DNA from: DATKPA01 sp051955985
GTDB taxonomy: Bacteria > Planctomycetota > Phycisphaerae > WQYP01
Length of the DNA: 64,000 nt
Direction: 5' to 3'
NCBI GenBank assembly: GCA_051955985.1
Contig: JBQCGD010000192.1
Coordinates: forward strand, 9,482 to 73,481
Shown here one piece after another: positions 15,415 to 23,216 of the stretch. Position 1 is the first letter of the stretch, and each line of letters opens with the position of its first letter. The translations under genes were made by a program, and so were the position numbers. The notes beneath the pieces were generated by a model. It was not told the DNA's origin, made no database searches, and saw nothing but the letters and a program-made list of their open reading frames with translations.

Positions 15415-17088
15415 CTATTTGGATGGCTGTGTAGTGGGTTTGGGGGCGTCTTTTTGGGAGGCGAGGTTTTGGAAGAGGTTGGCGAAGAGGCCGTCGGTGT
15501 TGGACCAGATGGTGCGGATGGCGGGGGCGAAGCGGGTGGTGAGGAGGTACTGGGCGTATTTGTCGCCGGAGCCGAAGGCGGAGATGTTGGCCTGGATGCC
15601 GGCGGCCTGGGCTTCGTTTTTCATGCGGATGACGTCGGCGGCGGCCTTGCCGGCGCTGAGTTTTGAGGCGGCCATGTCGTTGGCGGCTTCGAGCTGGAGC
15701 TTGGCGACGTCGAGGCGCTGGTTGGCCTTGGTGGTTTCAACAAGGCCGTACTGCTCGGCTTCGCGGGTGAGGGTGGCGACTTCGAGGGCGACCTGGCCCT
15801 GGCGCTGGGCGCGGTCCTTGAGGCGGGTCTGGATTTCCTTGGTGAGGCGGCCGCCCATGAAGACGGGCTGGCCGGTGGCGTCGAGCTTGGGTTTGCCGCC
15901 CTCGACGATCGGGATGCCGTGGTCGAACATGGGCTGGCCGTTGGCATCGAGTTTCGGCTTGCCGCCTTCAACGGCGGGGTAGCCGATTTCGGTGGTGATT
16001 TCGGCTCGGAATTCGTCCATTTGTCGGCGGGCGAGCTCGCGGCGTTCGTATTGTTCGCGGATCTGCTGGGGCGGGTCGGTGGAGCGGATGACGAAGGAGC
16101 GGATGATCACGCCCTGTGCGGCGCAGGTTTGGCGGAGTTCCTGTTCGATCTGGTTCTGGACGGCGACGCGGGTGGACCCGATGAGGTAATCGACGGCTTT
16201 GTGCTGGGCGCCGTAGATGCGGTAGAGGGAGCGGCCGAAGGGGAGGATGAGTTTTTGTTCGATGTTGTTGAGGCCGCCGGAGGTTTCGATGTCTTTTTCA
16301 TCGACGAAGGTGACGAAGAGTTCGGGGAGGCGTTTGAGGTCGATGGCGTATTCGATGGTGCCTTCGGTGCGGATGGGGAAGCCGTCCTGGGAGGGAAAGT
16401 TGACGGCGGTATCACCGGCGAATTCGATCTTGTGGGAGCGGACGTCGATAGGGGTGACCTTGTACATCCACTTATTGGAGTACTTGGGGTGGATGCCCGG
16501 GGGGAGGAGGAAGGGCTGGATGCCGTGTTCGCCTTCGTTGACGACGAAGGTATTGGGGTTGGCGGGTTCTTTGCCGACGAGGCAGGTGACGATGCCCATG
16601 AAGCCGGGGTCGATGCGGACCATGGGGACGAGTTCGATGCCGTAGGCGTAGGTGTTGAGGTAGTGGCGGCCGGGGGAGAGGGTATCGGCGAGGATGCCTT
16701 TCTGGTCGTTGGTTTCGGCGAGGACCTGGCCGGGGGCGAGCGGTTTGCCGAACTTGCGGGTGAGGATGCCGACCTGCATTTCGGGGATGACGGTGGCGGC
16801 GATGGGATTGGTCCAGGTGTAGGAGTAGGGGTTGTAGAAGTGGTAGCCTTCCTTGAGGACTTCGAGCTGGACGCCCTTGAATTCGGGGGAGGCGGCGAGG
16901 ATGGCGTCATTGGAGAGGTCTTTGCCGGTCTTCTGGATGAGGACGACGAAGTGGCCCTGGGGGACGCTGATCCAGCCGGAGAGGGAGAGGGCGCCCCAGA
17001 AGAGGAGTCCGAGGAGGATGAGGAGGGCGAGGATGCCGACGGGGGTGAGGCGGAAGCGGACGGGGTTTTTGGCGGTGAGGTCTCGCAT
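15415..17088 (-). CDS. SPFH/band-7 (flotillin-like) membrane protein 2
   Basis: The 557-residue paralogue has a membrane helix near residues 14-36, an IP(Q)GHFVVLIQ start of the ectodomain, an SPFH domain (about 190-350) and a helical tail. At about residues 372-410 it carries a tandem duplication (VEGGKPKLDA.GQP.F twice) inserted between the SPFH domain and the coiled coil. ATG at 17088 follows GGAG by 6 bases; the in-frame ATG at 17121 is less likely. It is 55 bases upstream of SPFH protein 1 and is probably co-transcribed. The two may form a hetero-oligomeric cage like HflK/HflC, which is inference. Confidence 0.8.
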   Translation of the reverse strand: MRDLTAKNPVRFRLTPVGILALLILLGLLFWGALSLSGWISVPQGHFVVLIQKTGKDLSNDAILAASPEFKGVQLEVLKEGYHFYNPYSYTWTNPIAATVIPEMQVGILTRKFGKPLAPGQVLAETNDQKGILADTLSPGRHYLNTYAYGIELVPMVRIDPGFMGIVTCLVGKEPANPNTFVVNEGEHGIQPFLLPPGIHPKYSNKWMYKVTPIDVRSHKIEFAGDTAVNFPSQDGFPIRTEGTIEYAIDLKRLPELFVTFVDEKDIETSGGLNNIEQKLILPFGRSLYRIYGAQHKAVDYLIGSTRVAVQNQIEQELRQTCAAQGVIIRSFVIRSTDPPQQIREQYERRELARRQMDEFRAEITTEIGYPAVEGGKPKLDANGQPMFDHGIPIVEGGKPKLDATGQPVFMGGRLTKEIQTRLKDRAQRQGQVALEVATLTREAEQYGLVETTKANQRLDVAKLQLEAANDMAASKLSAGKAAADVIRMKNEAQAAGIQANISAFGSGDKYAQYLLTTRFAPAIRTIWSNTDGLFANLFQNLASQKDAPKPTTQPSK

Positions 17089-17122
17089 GGTTTTCTCCGC
17101 GAGTGGGGGGTGGGACGTCAAT

Positions 17123-17152
17123 TGGCCACGAAAGACAGGAAAGACACGAAAG
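17123..17152. repeat. CCACGAAAGACAC short-period repeat, copy 2
   Basis: TGGCCACGAAAGACAGGAAAGACACGAAAG followed by seven T, upstream of SPFH protein 2. About 26 of 30 bases match copy 1 at 13772-13801, so the SPFH pair is flanked by two copies in the same orientation. Confidence 0.75.
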
Positions 17153-17279
17153 TTTTTTTAGAGAGGTGCGGCCGCTGGGTGGGTGGGCCGGCTCAATCTC
17201 GGGACGTGCGGGGCATGGGGGACTCCTTCTCGGGGTGGGCGCGCTGGCCCCACGTTGATTACGCGATGATTGTGGGGGG

Positions 17280-17294
17280 ACCCCGCAACGGGGT
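17280..17294. promoter_or_regulatory. Small hairpin upstream of molybdenum hydroxylase genes
   Basis: ACCCC-GCAAC-GGGGT lies 37 bases before the start at 17332, in the divergent gap between the SPFH genes and the molybdenum enzyme operon. It could be a leader hairpin. There is no match to the Moco riboswitch that I can see. Confidence 0.35.
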
Positions 17295-17331
17295 ATCCTC
17301 CTGCATTATCGGCACGCCATAGGAGGGAACT

Positions 17332-17802
17332 ATGGACATTCGGTTCACGGTGAATGGGAAACCGGCGGCGGTGGAGACGGAGGGGGAGCGGCCGCTGCTG
17401 GAGGTGTTGCGGGAGGAGTTGGGGCTGCAGGGGACGCGGTTTGGGTGCGGGGAAGGAGATTGCGGGGCGTGCAGCGTGCTGGTTGGGGGGAAGCGGGTGT
17501 TTTCGTGCCAAACGGATGTGGGGGATGTGGCGGGGAAGGACGTGACGACGATTGAGGGGTTGGCGGAAGGGGGGAAGCTGCATCGGGTGCAGGAGGCGTT
17601 TCTGGCGGAGGGGGCGTATCAGTGCGGGTATTGCGTGTCGGGGATGATTGTGGCGGCGGTGGGGCTTTTGAATGAGAAGCCGAAGCCGACGGAGGAGGAG
17701 ATACGGGCGGGGATGCAGGGGAATCTTTGCCGGTGTTGTGGGTATGTGAAGATTGTGAAGGCGGTGCAGCGTGCGGCGGGCGCAAACGGAGGTGGGAAAT
17801 GA
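17332..17802 (+). CDS. (2Fe-2S) small subunit of a xanthine-oxidase-family hydroxylase
   Basis: The 156-residue protein has a plant-type ferredoxin domain with GCGEGDCGACSVLV and a more distal Cys (first 2Fe-2S cluster), then an all-helical domain with QCGYCVSGM and GNLCRCCGY (second cluster). This is the IorA/CoxS type electron-transfer subunit. It passes electrons from the molybdenum site of the next gene product. AGGAGGG precedes the ATG and the stop overlaps the next ATG (ATGA), so the subunits are coupled. No FAD subunit gene is adjacent, which fits the isoquinoline 1-oxidoreductase type with an external acceptor. Confidence 0.93.
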   Translation: MDIRFTVNGKPAAVETEGERPLLEVLREELGLQGTRFGCGEGDCGACSVLVGGKRVFSCQTDVGDVAGKDVTTIEGLAEGGKLHRVQEAFLAEGAYQCGYCVSGMIVAAVGLLNEKPKPTEEEIRAGMQGNLCRCCGYVKIVKAVQRAAGANGGGK

Positions 17803-19889
17803 GCGGGATGGTGGAGATTTCGCGGCGGGGGTTTTTGCAGGGGCTGGGGGCGGGGATTTTGATTGTGGTGGCGGCGCCGGTGAGGGGGCAGGAAGAGCGG
17901 GAACGCGGGGAGCGTAGGGCGCGCGGCGGGGGGCGGACGGATGTGGCGGCGCGGGTGCATATTTCGAAGGCGGGGGTGATTACGGTGATGACGGGGAAGG
18001 TGGAATGCGGGCAGGGGGCGCGGGCGGAGATTACGCAGGCGGCGGCGGAGGAACTGGCGGTGTCGCCGGGGAAGATTCAGTTGATCATGGGGAATACGGA
18101 GTTGTGTCCGGATGATGGGGGGACGTATGGGAGCCGGACGACGCCGGCGACGTTGCCATCGGTGCGGAAGGGGTGTGCGGCGGCGCGGGAGATGTTGATC
18201 GCGGCGGCGTGCGCGAAGTGGGGTGTGGAGGATCGGGCGGGCGTGGAGTTGCGGGATGGGGCAATCCGGGAGCCGGTGTCGCGGCGGGAGGTGACGTATG
18301 GGGACTTGGTGGGCGAGGATGCGGAGAAGTTTTTCGGGGCGGAGATGCCGAAGGGGGTGGGGCTGACGAAGGTGAGTGACTGGGAGGTGATGGGGAAGCC
18401 TTTTGCGCGGAGTGATGCGCGGGAACTGGTGACGGGGGGGCATGTGTATCCGACGGATATCGTGCGGGAGGGGATGGGGTATGGTGCGATGCTGCGGCCG
18501 CCTTCGTATGGGGCGAAGTTGAAGAAGATCGACATGGGGGTGGTGGAGGGGATGAATAGGGTGAAGGCGTACCGGGAGGGGGAATTTGTGGGGGTGGTGG
18601 CGAGGTCTTCGTACGCGGCGCGGAAGGGGATTGAGGCGCTGGAGAAGTCGGCGACGTGGGTGGAGCGGGCGAATGCGGTTTCGAGCGCGGAGTTATACGG
18701 GCATTTGAAGAAGACGGCGCGGAATGTGCCGGAGAATGCGTGGGCGGAGGAGGCGGGCGGAAAGAATGGGGTGAAGGCGGAGTATCACGTGGCGTATGTG
18801 CAGCATGCGCCGATGGAGCCGCGGGTGGGGGTGGCGGAGTGGAACGGGGGGAAGCTGACGGTGTGGACGGGGACGCAGAATCCGTGGGGGGTGCGTGGGG
18901 AGTTGATGAAAGCATTTTCGCTGCGACCGGAGGAGGTGCGGGTGATTGTGCCGGACTTCGGGGGCGGGTTTGGGGGGAAGCACTCGGGGGAGGCGGCGGT
19001 GGAGGCGGCGCGGTTGAGCAAGCTGGCGGGGAAACCGGTGAAGGTGCGGTGGACGCGGGAGGAGGAGTTCATGTGGGCCTATTTTCGGCCTGCGGGGGTG
19101 ATCCGGGCGGAGGGGTCGGCGGATGGGGAGGGGAAGCTGGCATCGTGGTATTTTGTGAACATCAATTCGGGGCCGGCGGGGTTGGCGACGCCGTATGAGG
19201 TGGGGAAGAAGAAGGAGCAGGCGGTGGGGGCGGATGGGCCGTTGCGGGCGGGGTCGTATCGGGGGCTGGCGGCGACGGCGAATCATTTTGCGCGTGAGTG
19301 CTTTGTGGATGAATTGGCGCTGGCGGCGGGGAAGGATCCGCTGGCGTTTCGGCTGGCGAATTTGAAGGATGAGCGGGTGATTGCGGTGCTGAAGCGGGCG
19401 GCGGAGAAGTTTGGGTGGGGATCGAAGCGCGAGCGAGCGAGTGCACCCCCCTACCGGGGTGTGGGGTTGGCGTGCGGGACGGAGAAGGGGTCGTATGTGG
19501 CGGCGTGCGTGGAGGTGTCGGTGGATGAGAAGCACGTGATCACCGTGGAGCGGGTGGTGCAGGCGTTTGAGTGTGGGAAGATTGTGAATCCGACGGGGTT
19601 GATGTCGCAGGTGCAGGGGGCGATTGTGATGGGGCTCGGAGCGGCGTTGCGGGAGGAGGTGAAGTTTGAGAAAGGGGCGGTGGTGAACGGCAACTTTGCG
19701 GACTATGAGGTGCCGCGGTTTGGGGATTTGCCGAAGATTTTTGAGATCGAGCTGATGGATCGGCCGGATTTGCCGTCGGCGGGAGCGGGCGAGACGCCGA
19801 TCGTGGCGGTGGCGCCGGCGATTGCGAACGCGGTGTTTGCGGCGACGGGGAAGCGGGTGCGGCAGATGCCGGTGCGGTTGGAGGCGTGA
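17799..19889 (+). CDS. Molybdopterin-binding large subunit of an aldehyde/isoquinoline-type hydroxylase
   Basis: The 696-residue product has a Tat-like leader (SRRGFLQGLGAG) and the molybdopterin-binding fold with TGKVECGQGARAEI, GGGFGGKHSGEAA, RAGSYRGLAATANHF and AGETPIVAVAPAIANAVF. The Glu in the last block is the expected catalytic base. It hydroxylates an aldehyde or N-heterocycle using water, probably in the periplasm if the Tat signal is real. It is shorter than most IorB-type proteins and has a single-copy layout. It is coupled to the (2Fe-2S) gene by a 4-base overlap. Substrate is unknown. No coxF/XdhC-type maturation gene is nearby. Confidence 0.88.
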   Translation: MSGMVEISRRGFLQGLGAGILIVVAAPVRGQEERERGERRARGGGRTDVAARVHISKAGVITVMTGKVECGQGARAEITQAAAEELAVSPGKIQLIMGNTELCPDDGGTYGSRTTPATLPSVRKGCAAAREMLIAAACAKWGVEDRAGVELRDGAIREPVSRREVTYGDLVGEDAEKFFGAEMPKGVGLTKVSDWEVMGKPFARSDARELVTGGHVYPTDIVREGMGYGAMLRPPSYGAKLKKIDMGVVEGMNRVKAYREGEFVGVVARSSYAARKGIEALEKSATWVERANAVSSAELYGHLKKTARNVPENAWAEEAGGKNGVKAEYHVAYVQHAPMEPRVGVAEWNGGKLTVWTGTQNPWGVRGELMKAFSLRPEEVRVIVPDFGGGFGGKHSGEAAVEAARLSKLAGKPVKVRWTREEEFMWAYFRPAGVIRAEGSADGEGKLASWYFVNINSGPAGLATPYEVGKKKEQAVGADGPLRAGSYRGLAATANHFARECFVDELALAAGKDPLAFRLANLKDERVIAVLKRAAEKFGWGSKRERASAPPYRGVGLACGTEKGSYVAACVEVSVDEKHVITVERVVQAFECGKIVNPTGLMSQVQGAIVMGLGAALREEVKFEKGAVVNGNFADYEVPRFGDLPKIFEIELMDRPDLPSAGAGETPIVAVAPAIANAVFAATGKRVRQMPVRLEA

Positions 19890-19937
19890 TGCAATGGCGC
19901 TCTATTGATGGGCGTTGATAGTGGAATGCAGATAACT

Positions 19938-19968
19938 GCCCCGCGCTGCCCCCCCGAGGCGGCGGGCG
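19938..19968. repeat. GC-rich hairpin element, copy 2, downstream of molybdenum hydroxylase
   Basis: CCCCGCGCTGCC, a C run, then GAGGCGGCGGG matches the element at 2461-2485 apart from a longer C run. It lies 49 bases past the hydroxylase stop and before the next gene. Confidence 0.55.
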
Positions 19969-20010
19969 TCGGGATCCTGGAAGCGATGGAACTTTATTGA
20001 AGGAGCGGTC

Positions 20011-20562
20011 ATGAAGACTTCGCGCGTTGGTGTGGCGGTGTTGGCGGTGGTATTTGCGGCGTTGCCGGTGTGGGCGCAGCAGCAGAAGCGGGTGAGTCCG
20101 CATGAGGTGATCAGCCAGCGGATTGATCGGAAGCTGGTGACGATTGTGTACGGGCGGCCGTACACGAAGGACCCGAAGAGCGGGGAGCCGCGGCAGATCT
20201 GGGGGAAGCTGGTGCCGTACGGGAAGGTGTGGCGGCTTGGGTCGGATGAGGCAACGACGTTGTTGACGGAGGCGCCGCTGGAGATTGGCGGGGTGGATGT
20301 GCAGCCGGGGGCGTATTCGCTGTTCATGCTGCCGGAGGAAAACGGGGCGTCGAAGCTGATCATCAACAAGCAGGTGGGGCAGTGGGGATTGACGTATCAC
20401 GAGGACCAGGACGTGGGGCGCGTGGACATGACGAAGGAATCGGCGGAGAAGCCGACGGATCAATTGACGCTGGCGATTGAGAAAGGGAAGAACGGGGGCG
20501 GGGTGCTGCGGGTGACGTGGGCGGATACGAGCTACACGGTGCCGTTCACGGTGAAGAAGTGA
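20011..20562 (+). CDS. Exported DUF2911 protein
   Basis: The 183-residue product has a signal peptide (about 1-22, VWAQQ) and the DUF2911 domain, seen in the IVYGRPYTKDPKSGE block, WRLGSDEATTL, GAYSLFMLP and the closing WADTSYTVPF. The family is common in Planctomycetota and Bacteroidota and has no assigned function. AAGGAG precedes the ATG by 6 bases. The stop overlaps the GTG start of the large PIG-L gene, placing it at the head of a coupled gene run to 27602. Confidence 0.88.
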   Translation: MKTSRVGVAVLAVVFAALPVWAQQQKRVSPHEVISQRIDRKLVTIVYGRPYTKDPKSGEPRQIWGKLVPYGKVWRLGSDEATTLLTEAPLEIGGVDVQPGAYSLFMLPEENGASKLIINKQVGQWGLTYHEDQDVGRVDMTKESAEKPTDQLTLAIEKGKNGGGVLRVTWADTSYTVPFTVKK

Positions 20563-23063
20563 GAGCGCGGCGGCTGATGAGTGGGATGGTGCTGGCGGCG
20601 ATCGGGCTGCTGGCGGCGGGGGTGCGCGCGGAGGATCCGCCGCACGGCACGGGGGGGGCGGCGATTCTGCAGCAGCTGCGGAGTTTTGCGCAGACGGGGA
20701 GCGTGCTGATGGTGGCGGCGCACCCGGATGATGAGAACACGCAGTTGCTGGCGTACCTGGCGCGGGGGAGGAATTATCGCACGGGGTATTTGTCGATTAC
20801 GCGCGGGGATGGGGGGCAGAACCTGCTGGGGCCGGAGTTCGGGGAGGAGCTGGGGGTGATTCGGACGCAGGAGCTGCTGGCGGCGCGGCGGGTGGATGGG
20901 GCGCAACAGTTTTTTACGCGGGCGATCGATTTCGGGTTCTCGAAGGATTACCGGGACACGCTGAAGGTGTGGGGGCATGAAGAGGTGCTATCGGATGTGG
21001 TGCGGGTGATCCGGGAGTTTCGGCCGGACGTGATTGTGACGCGGTTTTCGACGCAGCCAGGGAACACGCACGGGCATCACACGGCGTCGGCGGTGCTGGC
21101 GCTGGAGGCGTTCACCGCGGCGGCGGATCCGAAGCGGTTTCCGGAGCAGCATCTGCCGGCGTGGCAGGCGAAGCGGATCTTTATGAACCGCTGGGGAGGC
21201 GGGGCGGAGAAGGCGATACAGATGGAGATCAACGGGGTGGATTCGGTGACGGGGGCGAGTTTTGCGGAGTTGGCGGGGCGGAGCCGGGCGATGCACAAGA
21301 CGCAGGGGTTTGGGCGCGGGCCGATTCGCGGCGGCGGCGGCGGGCCGCACATGGAGTCGTTTGTGCTGCTGGATGGTGAGCCGGCGACGAAGGACATCAT
21401 GGATGGGGTCGACACGACGTGGGGCCGCGTGCCGGGCGAGGAGGGCGTCGGGCGGATGGCGGAGGAGGTGATTTCGGGGTTTGATGTGAACCATCCGGCG
21501 GCAAGCGTGGCGGGGGTGCTGGCGGTGCGGGCGAAGCTGGCGAAGGTGGCGGCGGGGGATCCGATTATTGAGGAGAAGCGGCGGCTGCTGGATCGGATCC
21601 TGGAAAGGTGCGCGGGATTGACGGTGCGGACGACGATCCGCGATGCGGAGGTGGTGCCGGGGGAGACGATGAAGTTAAAGCATGAGGCGATGGTGGCTGG
21701 GGAGGTGCCGGTGAAGTGGGAGGGGGTGCGTTATCCGGCGGTTTCGAAGGAGGTGATGGAGGAGAAAGAATTGAAGAAGGGGGAGGAGACGGTGCGGGAG
21801 TCCGAGGTGGCGTTGCCGGCGAATGCGCCGGTGAGCCAGCCGTACTGGTTGCGCGAGGAGGCGGGCGCGGGGATGTACACCGTGGCGGATGCGTCGCTGA
21901 TTGGGCGGCCGGAGGACCCGCCGGCGTTTTCGGTGGAGGAGGTGTTTGAGATCGGGGGACAGCGGGTGGTGATTCCGGATGAGCCGGTGCAGGTGCTTTC
22001 GCGCGGGACGGAGGCGGAGGGCGGGCGGGTGGTGACGGAGCGGCTGGAGGTGGTACCGCCGGTGACGCTGAAATTTGATTTCGGGGTGCGGCTGATTCCG
22101 CCGGGAACGCGGCGGGCGGTGGATGTCGAAGTGACGGCGTCGCGCACGGGGACGAAGGGGCTGCTGCGGCTGGATGCGCCGGCGGGGTGGACCGTGGAGC
22201 CGGCGTCGCAGGCGTTTTCGTTGAAGAAGGTGGGGGATTCGGTGACGGAGCTGTTCAATGTGACGGCGCCGGAGAGCGGGGGGTCGGCGAACCTGGTGGC
22301 GCGGGCGGAGGTGAACGGGGCGGAGTATAGCAATTCGCGGGTGGAGATCCGGTATCCGCACATCCCGCCGATTCTGCTGCAGCCGACGGCGCAGGTGAAG
22401 GGGGTGGCGGCGGATGTGCAGGTGTTGGCGAAGAAGGTTGGGTATCTGCCCGGTGCGGGGGACAGCGTCGCGGAGTGCCTGGAGCAGATGGGGTGCAGCG
22501 TCACGCGGTTGAAGGGGGAGGATTTGGATGCGGAGAAGTTGAAGCAGTTTGATGCGGTGGTGATTGGGATTCGGGCCTTCAACGTGCGGGCGGATTTGAA
22601 GGAGCATGTGGAGGATCTCGCGAAGTACGCGGAGGGCGGTGGGACGGTGGTGGTGCAGTATCAGACGCCGGGGGGGTTGGTGACGCCGCGGTTGGCGCCG
22701 TACATGGTGCGGTTGTCGGGGGATTTGCCGAAGTGGCGGGTGACGGATGAGAACGCGCCGGTGACGCTGCTGGCGCCGGAGTCGCCGGTGTTTAACAAGC
22801 CGAACAAGATTGGGCCCAGCGATTGGGAGGGGTGGGTGCAGGAGCGCGGGTTGGATTTTGCGAGCGACTGGGACAAGGAACATTTCACGCCGCTGATTGC
22901 CTGCAGCGATGCGGGGGAGAAGCCGCTGGAAGGCGGGCTGCTGGTAGCCGATTACGGGAAGGGGCATTTTGTGTACACGGGGCTGGCGTTTTTCCGGCAG
23001 CTGCCGGCGGGGGTGCCGGGGGCGTATCGGTTGTTTGCGAACCTCGTCTCCTTGGGGAAATGA
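20559..23063 (+). CDS. Large exported PIG-L family deacetylase with extra C-terminal domains
   Basis: The 834-residue product has a signal peptide, then a PIG-L/LmbE domain (about 45-300) with the zinc motif AAHPDDE and the later HGHHTAS histidines. It deacetylates N-acetyl sugars or related compounds by family. A long beta-rich middle section follows (about 330-620, NPCBM- or Ig-like in appearance). The last part (about 640-830) has a Rossmann-like region with FDAVVIGIRAFNVR and GGTVVVQYQT, similar to glutamine-amidotransferase-like or ThuA-like folds. GTG at 20559 overlaps the preceding stop. This is the first of two PIG-L genes in the run; the other is bshB1. The exact substrate is unknown. 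Confidence 0.85.
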   Translation: MRARRLMSGMVLAAIGLLAAGVRAEDPPHGTGGAAILQQLRSFAQTGSVLMVAAHPDDENTQLLAYLARGRNYRTGYLSITRGDGGQNLLGPEFGEELGVIRTQELLAARRVDGAQQFFTRAIDFGFSKDYRDTLKVWGHEEVLSDVVRVIREFRPDVIVTRFSTQPGNTHGHHTASAVLALEAFTAAADPKRFPEQHLPAWQAKRIFMNRWGGGAEKAIQMEINGVDSVTGASFAELAGRSRAMHKTQGFGRGPIRGGGGGPHMESFVLLDGEPATKDIMDGVDTTWGRVPGEEGVGRMAEEVISGFDVNHPAASVAGVLAVRAKLAKVAAGDPIIEEKRRLLDRILERCAGLTVRTTIRDAEVVPGETMKLKHEAMVAGEVPVKWEGVRYPAVSKEVMEEKELKKGEETVRESEVALPANAPVSQPYWLREEAGAGMYTVADASLIGRPEDPPAFSVEEVFEIGGQRVVIPDEPVQVLSRGTEAEGGRVVTERLEVVPPVTLKFDFGVRLIPPGTRRAVDVEVTASRTGTKGLLRLDAPAGWTVEPASQAFSLKKVGDSVTELFNVTAPESGGSANLVARAEVNGAEYSNSRVEIRYPHIPPILLQPTAQVKGVAADVQVLAKKVGYLPGAGDSVAECLEQMGCSVTRLKGEDLDAEKLKQFDAVVIGIRAFNVRADLKEHVEDLAKYAEGGGTVVVQYQTPGGLVTPRLAPYMVRLSGDLPKWRVTDENAPVTLLAPESPVFNKPNKIGPSDWEGWVQERGLDFASDWDKEHFTPLIACSDAGEKPLEGGLLVADYGKGHFVYTGLAFFRQLPAGVPGAYRLFANLVSLGK

Positions 23064-23066
23064 GCG

Positions 23067-23216
23067 GTGGCCGAGGACGCGGAACAGAGCGCAGGCGGTG
23101 AGGAGGGGACGGGGTTGCCGCTGTTGAGCACCTGGCGGCGGGTGTATGGGTTTGTGCTGATTTCGTTTGCGGTGATGGTGGTGCTGCTGGTGTGGCTCAC
23201 GAGGGCGTACTCGTGA
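23067..23216 (+). CDS. Small single-span membrane protein next to symporter
   Basis: A 49-residue frame starts at GTG 23067, 3 bases after the PIG-L stop, and ends in a TGA overlapping the GTG start of the SSS symporter. It has a hydrophilic Glu/Gly-rich head, TWRRVYGFVL, one membrane helix (about 27-45, FVLISFAVMVVLLVW) and a short basic end. The layout resembles small companion subunits sometimes encoded before sodium-solute symporters. It is too short to be detected by usual ORF length limits. The tight coupling on both sides supports that it is real. Confidence 0.7.
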   Translation: MAEDAEQSAGGEEGTGLPLLSTWRRVYGFVLISFAVMVVLLVWLTRAYS

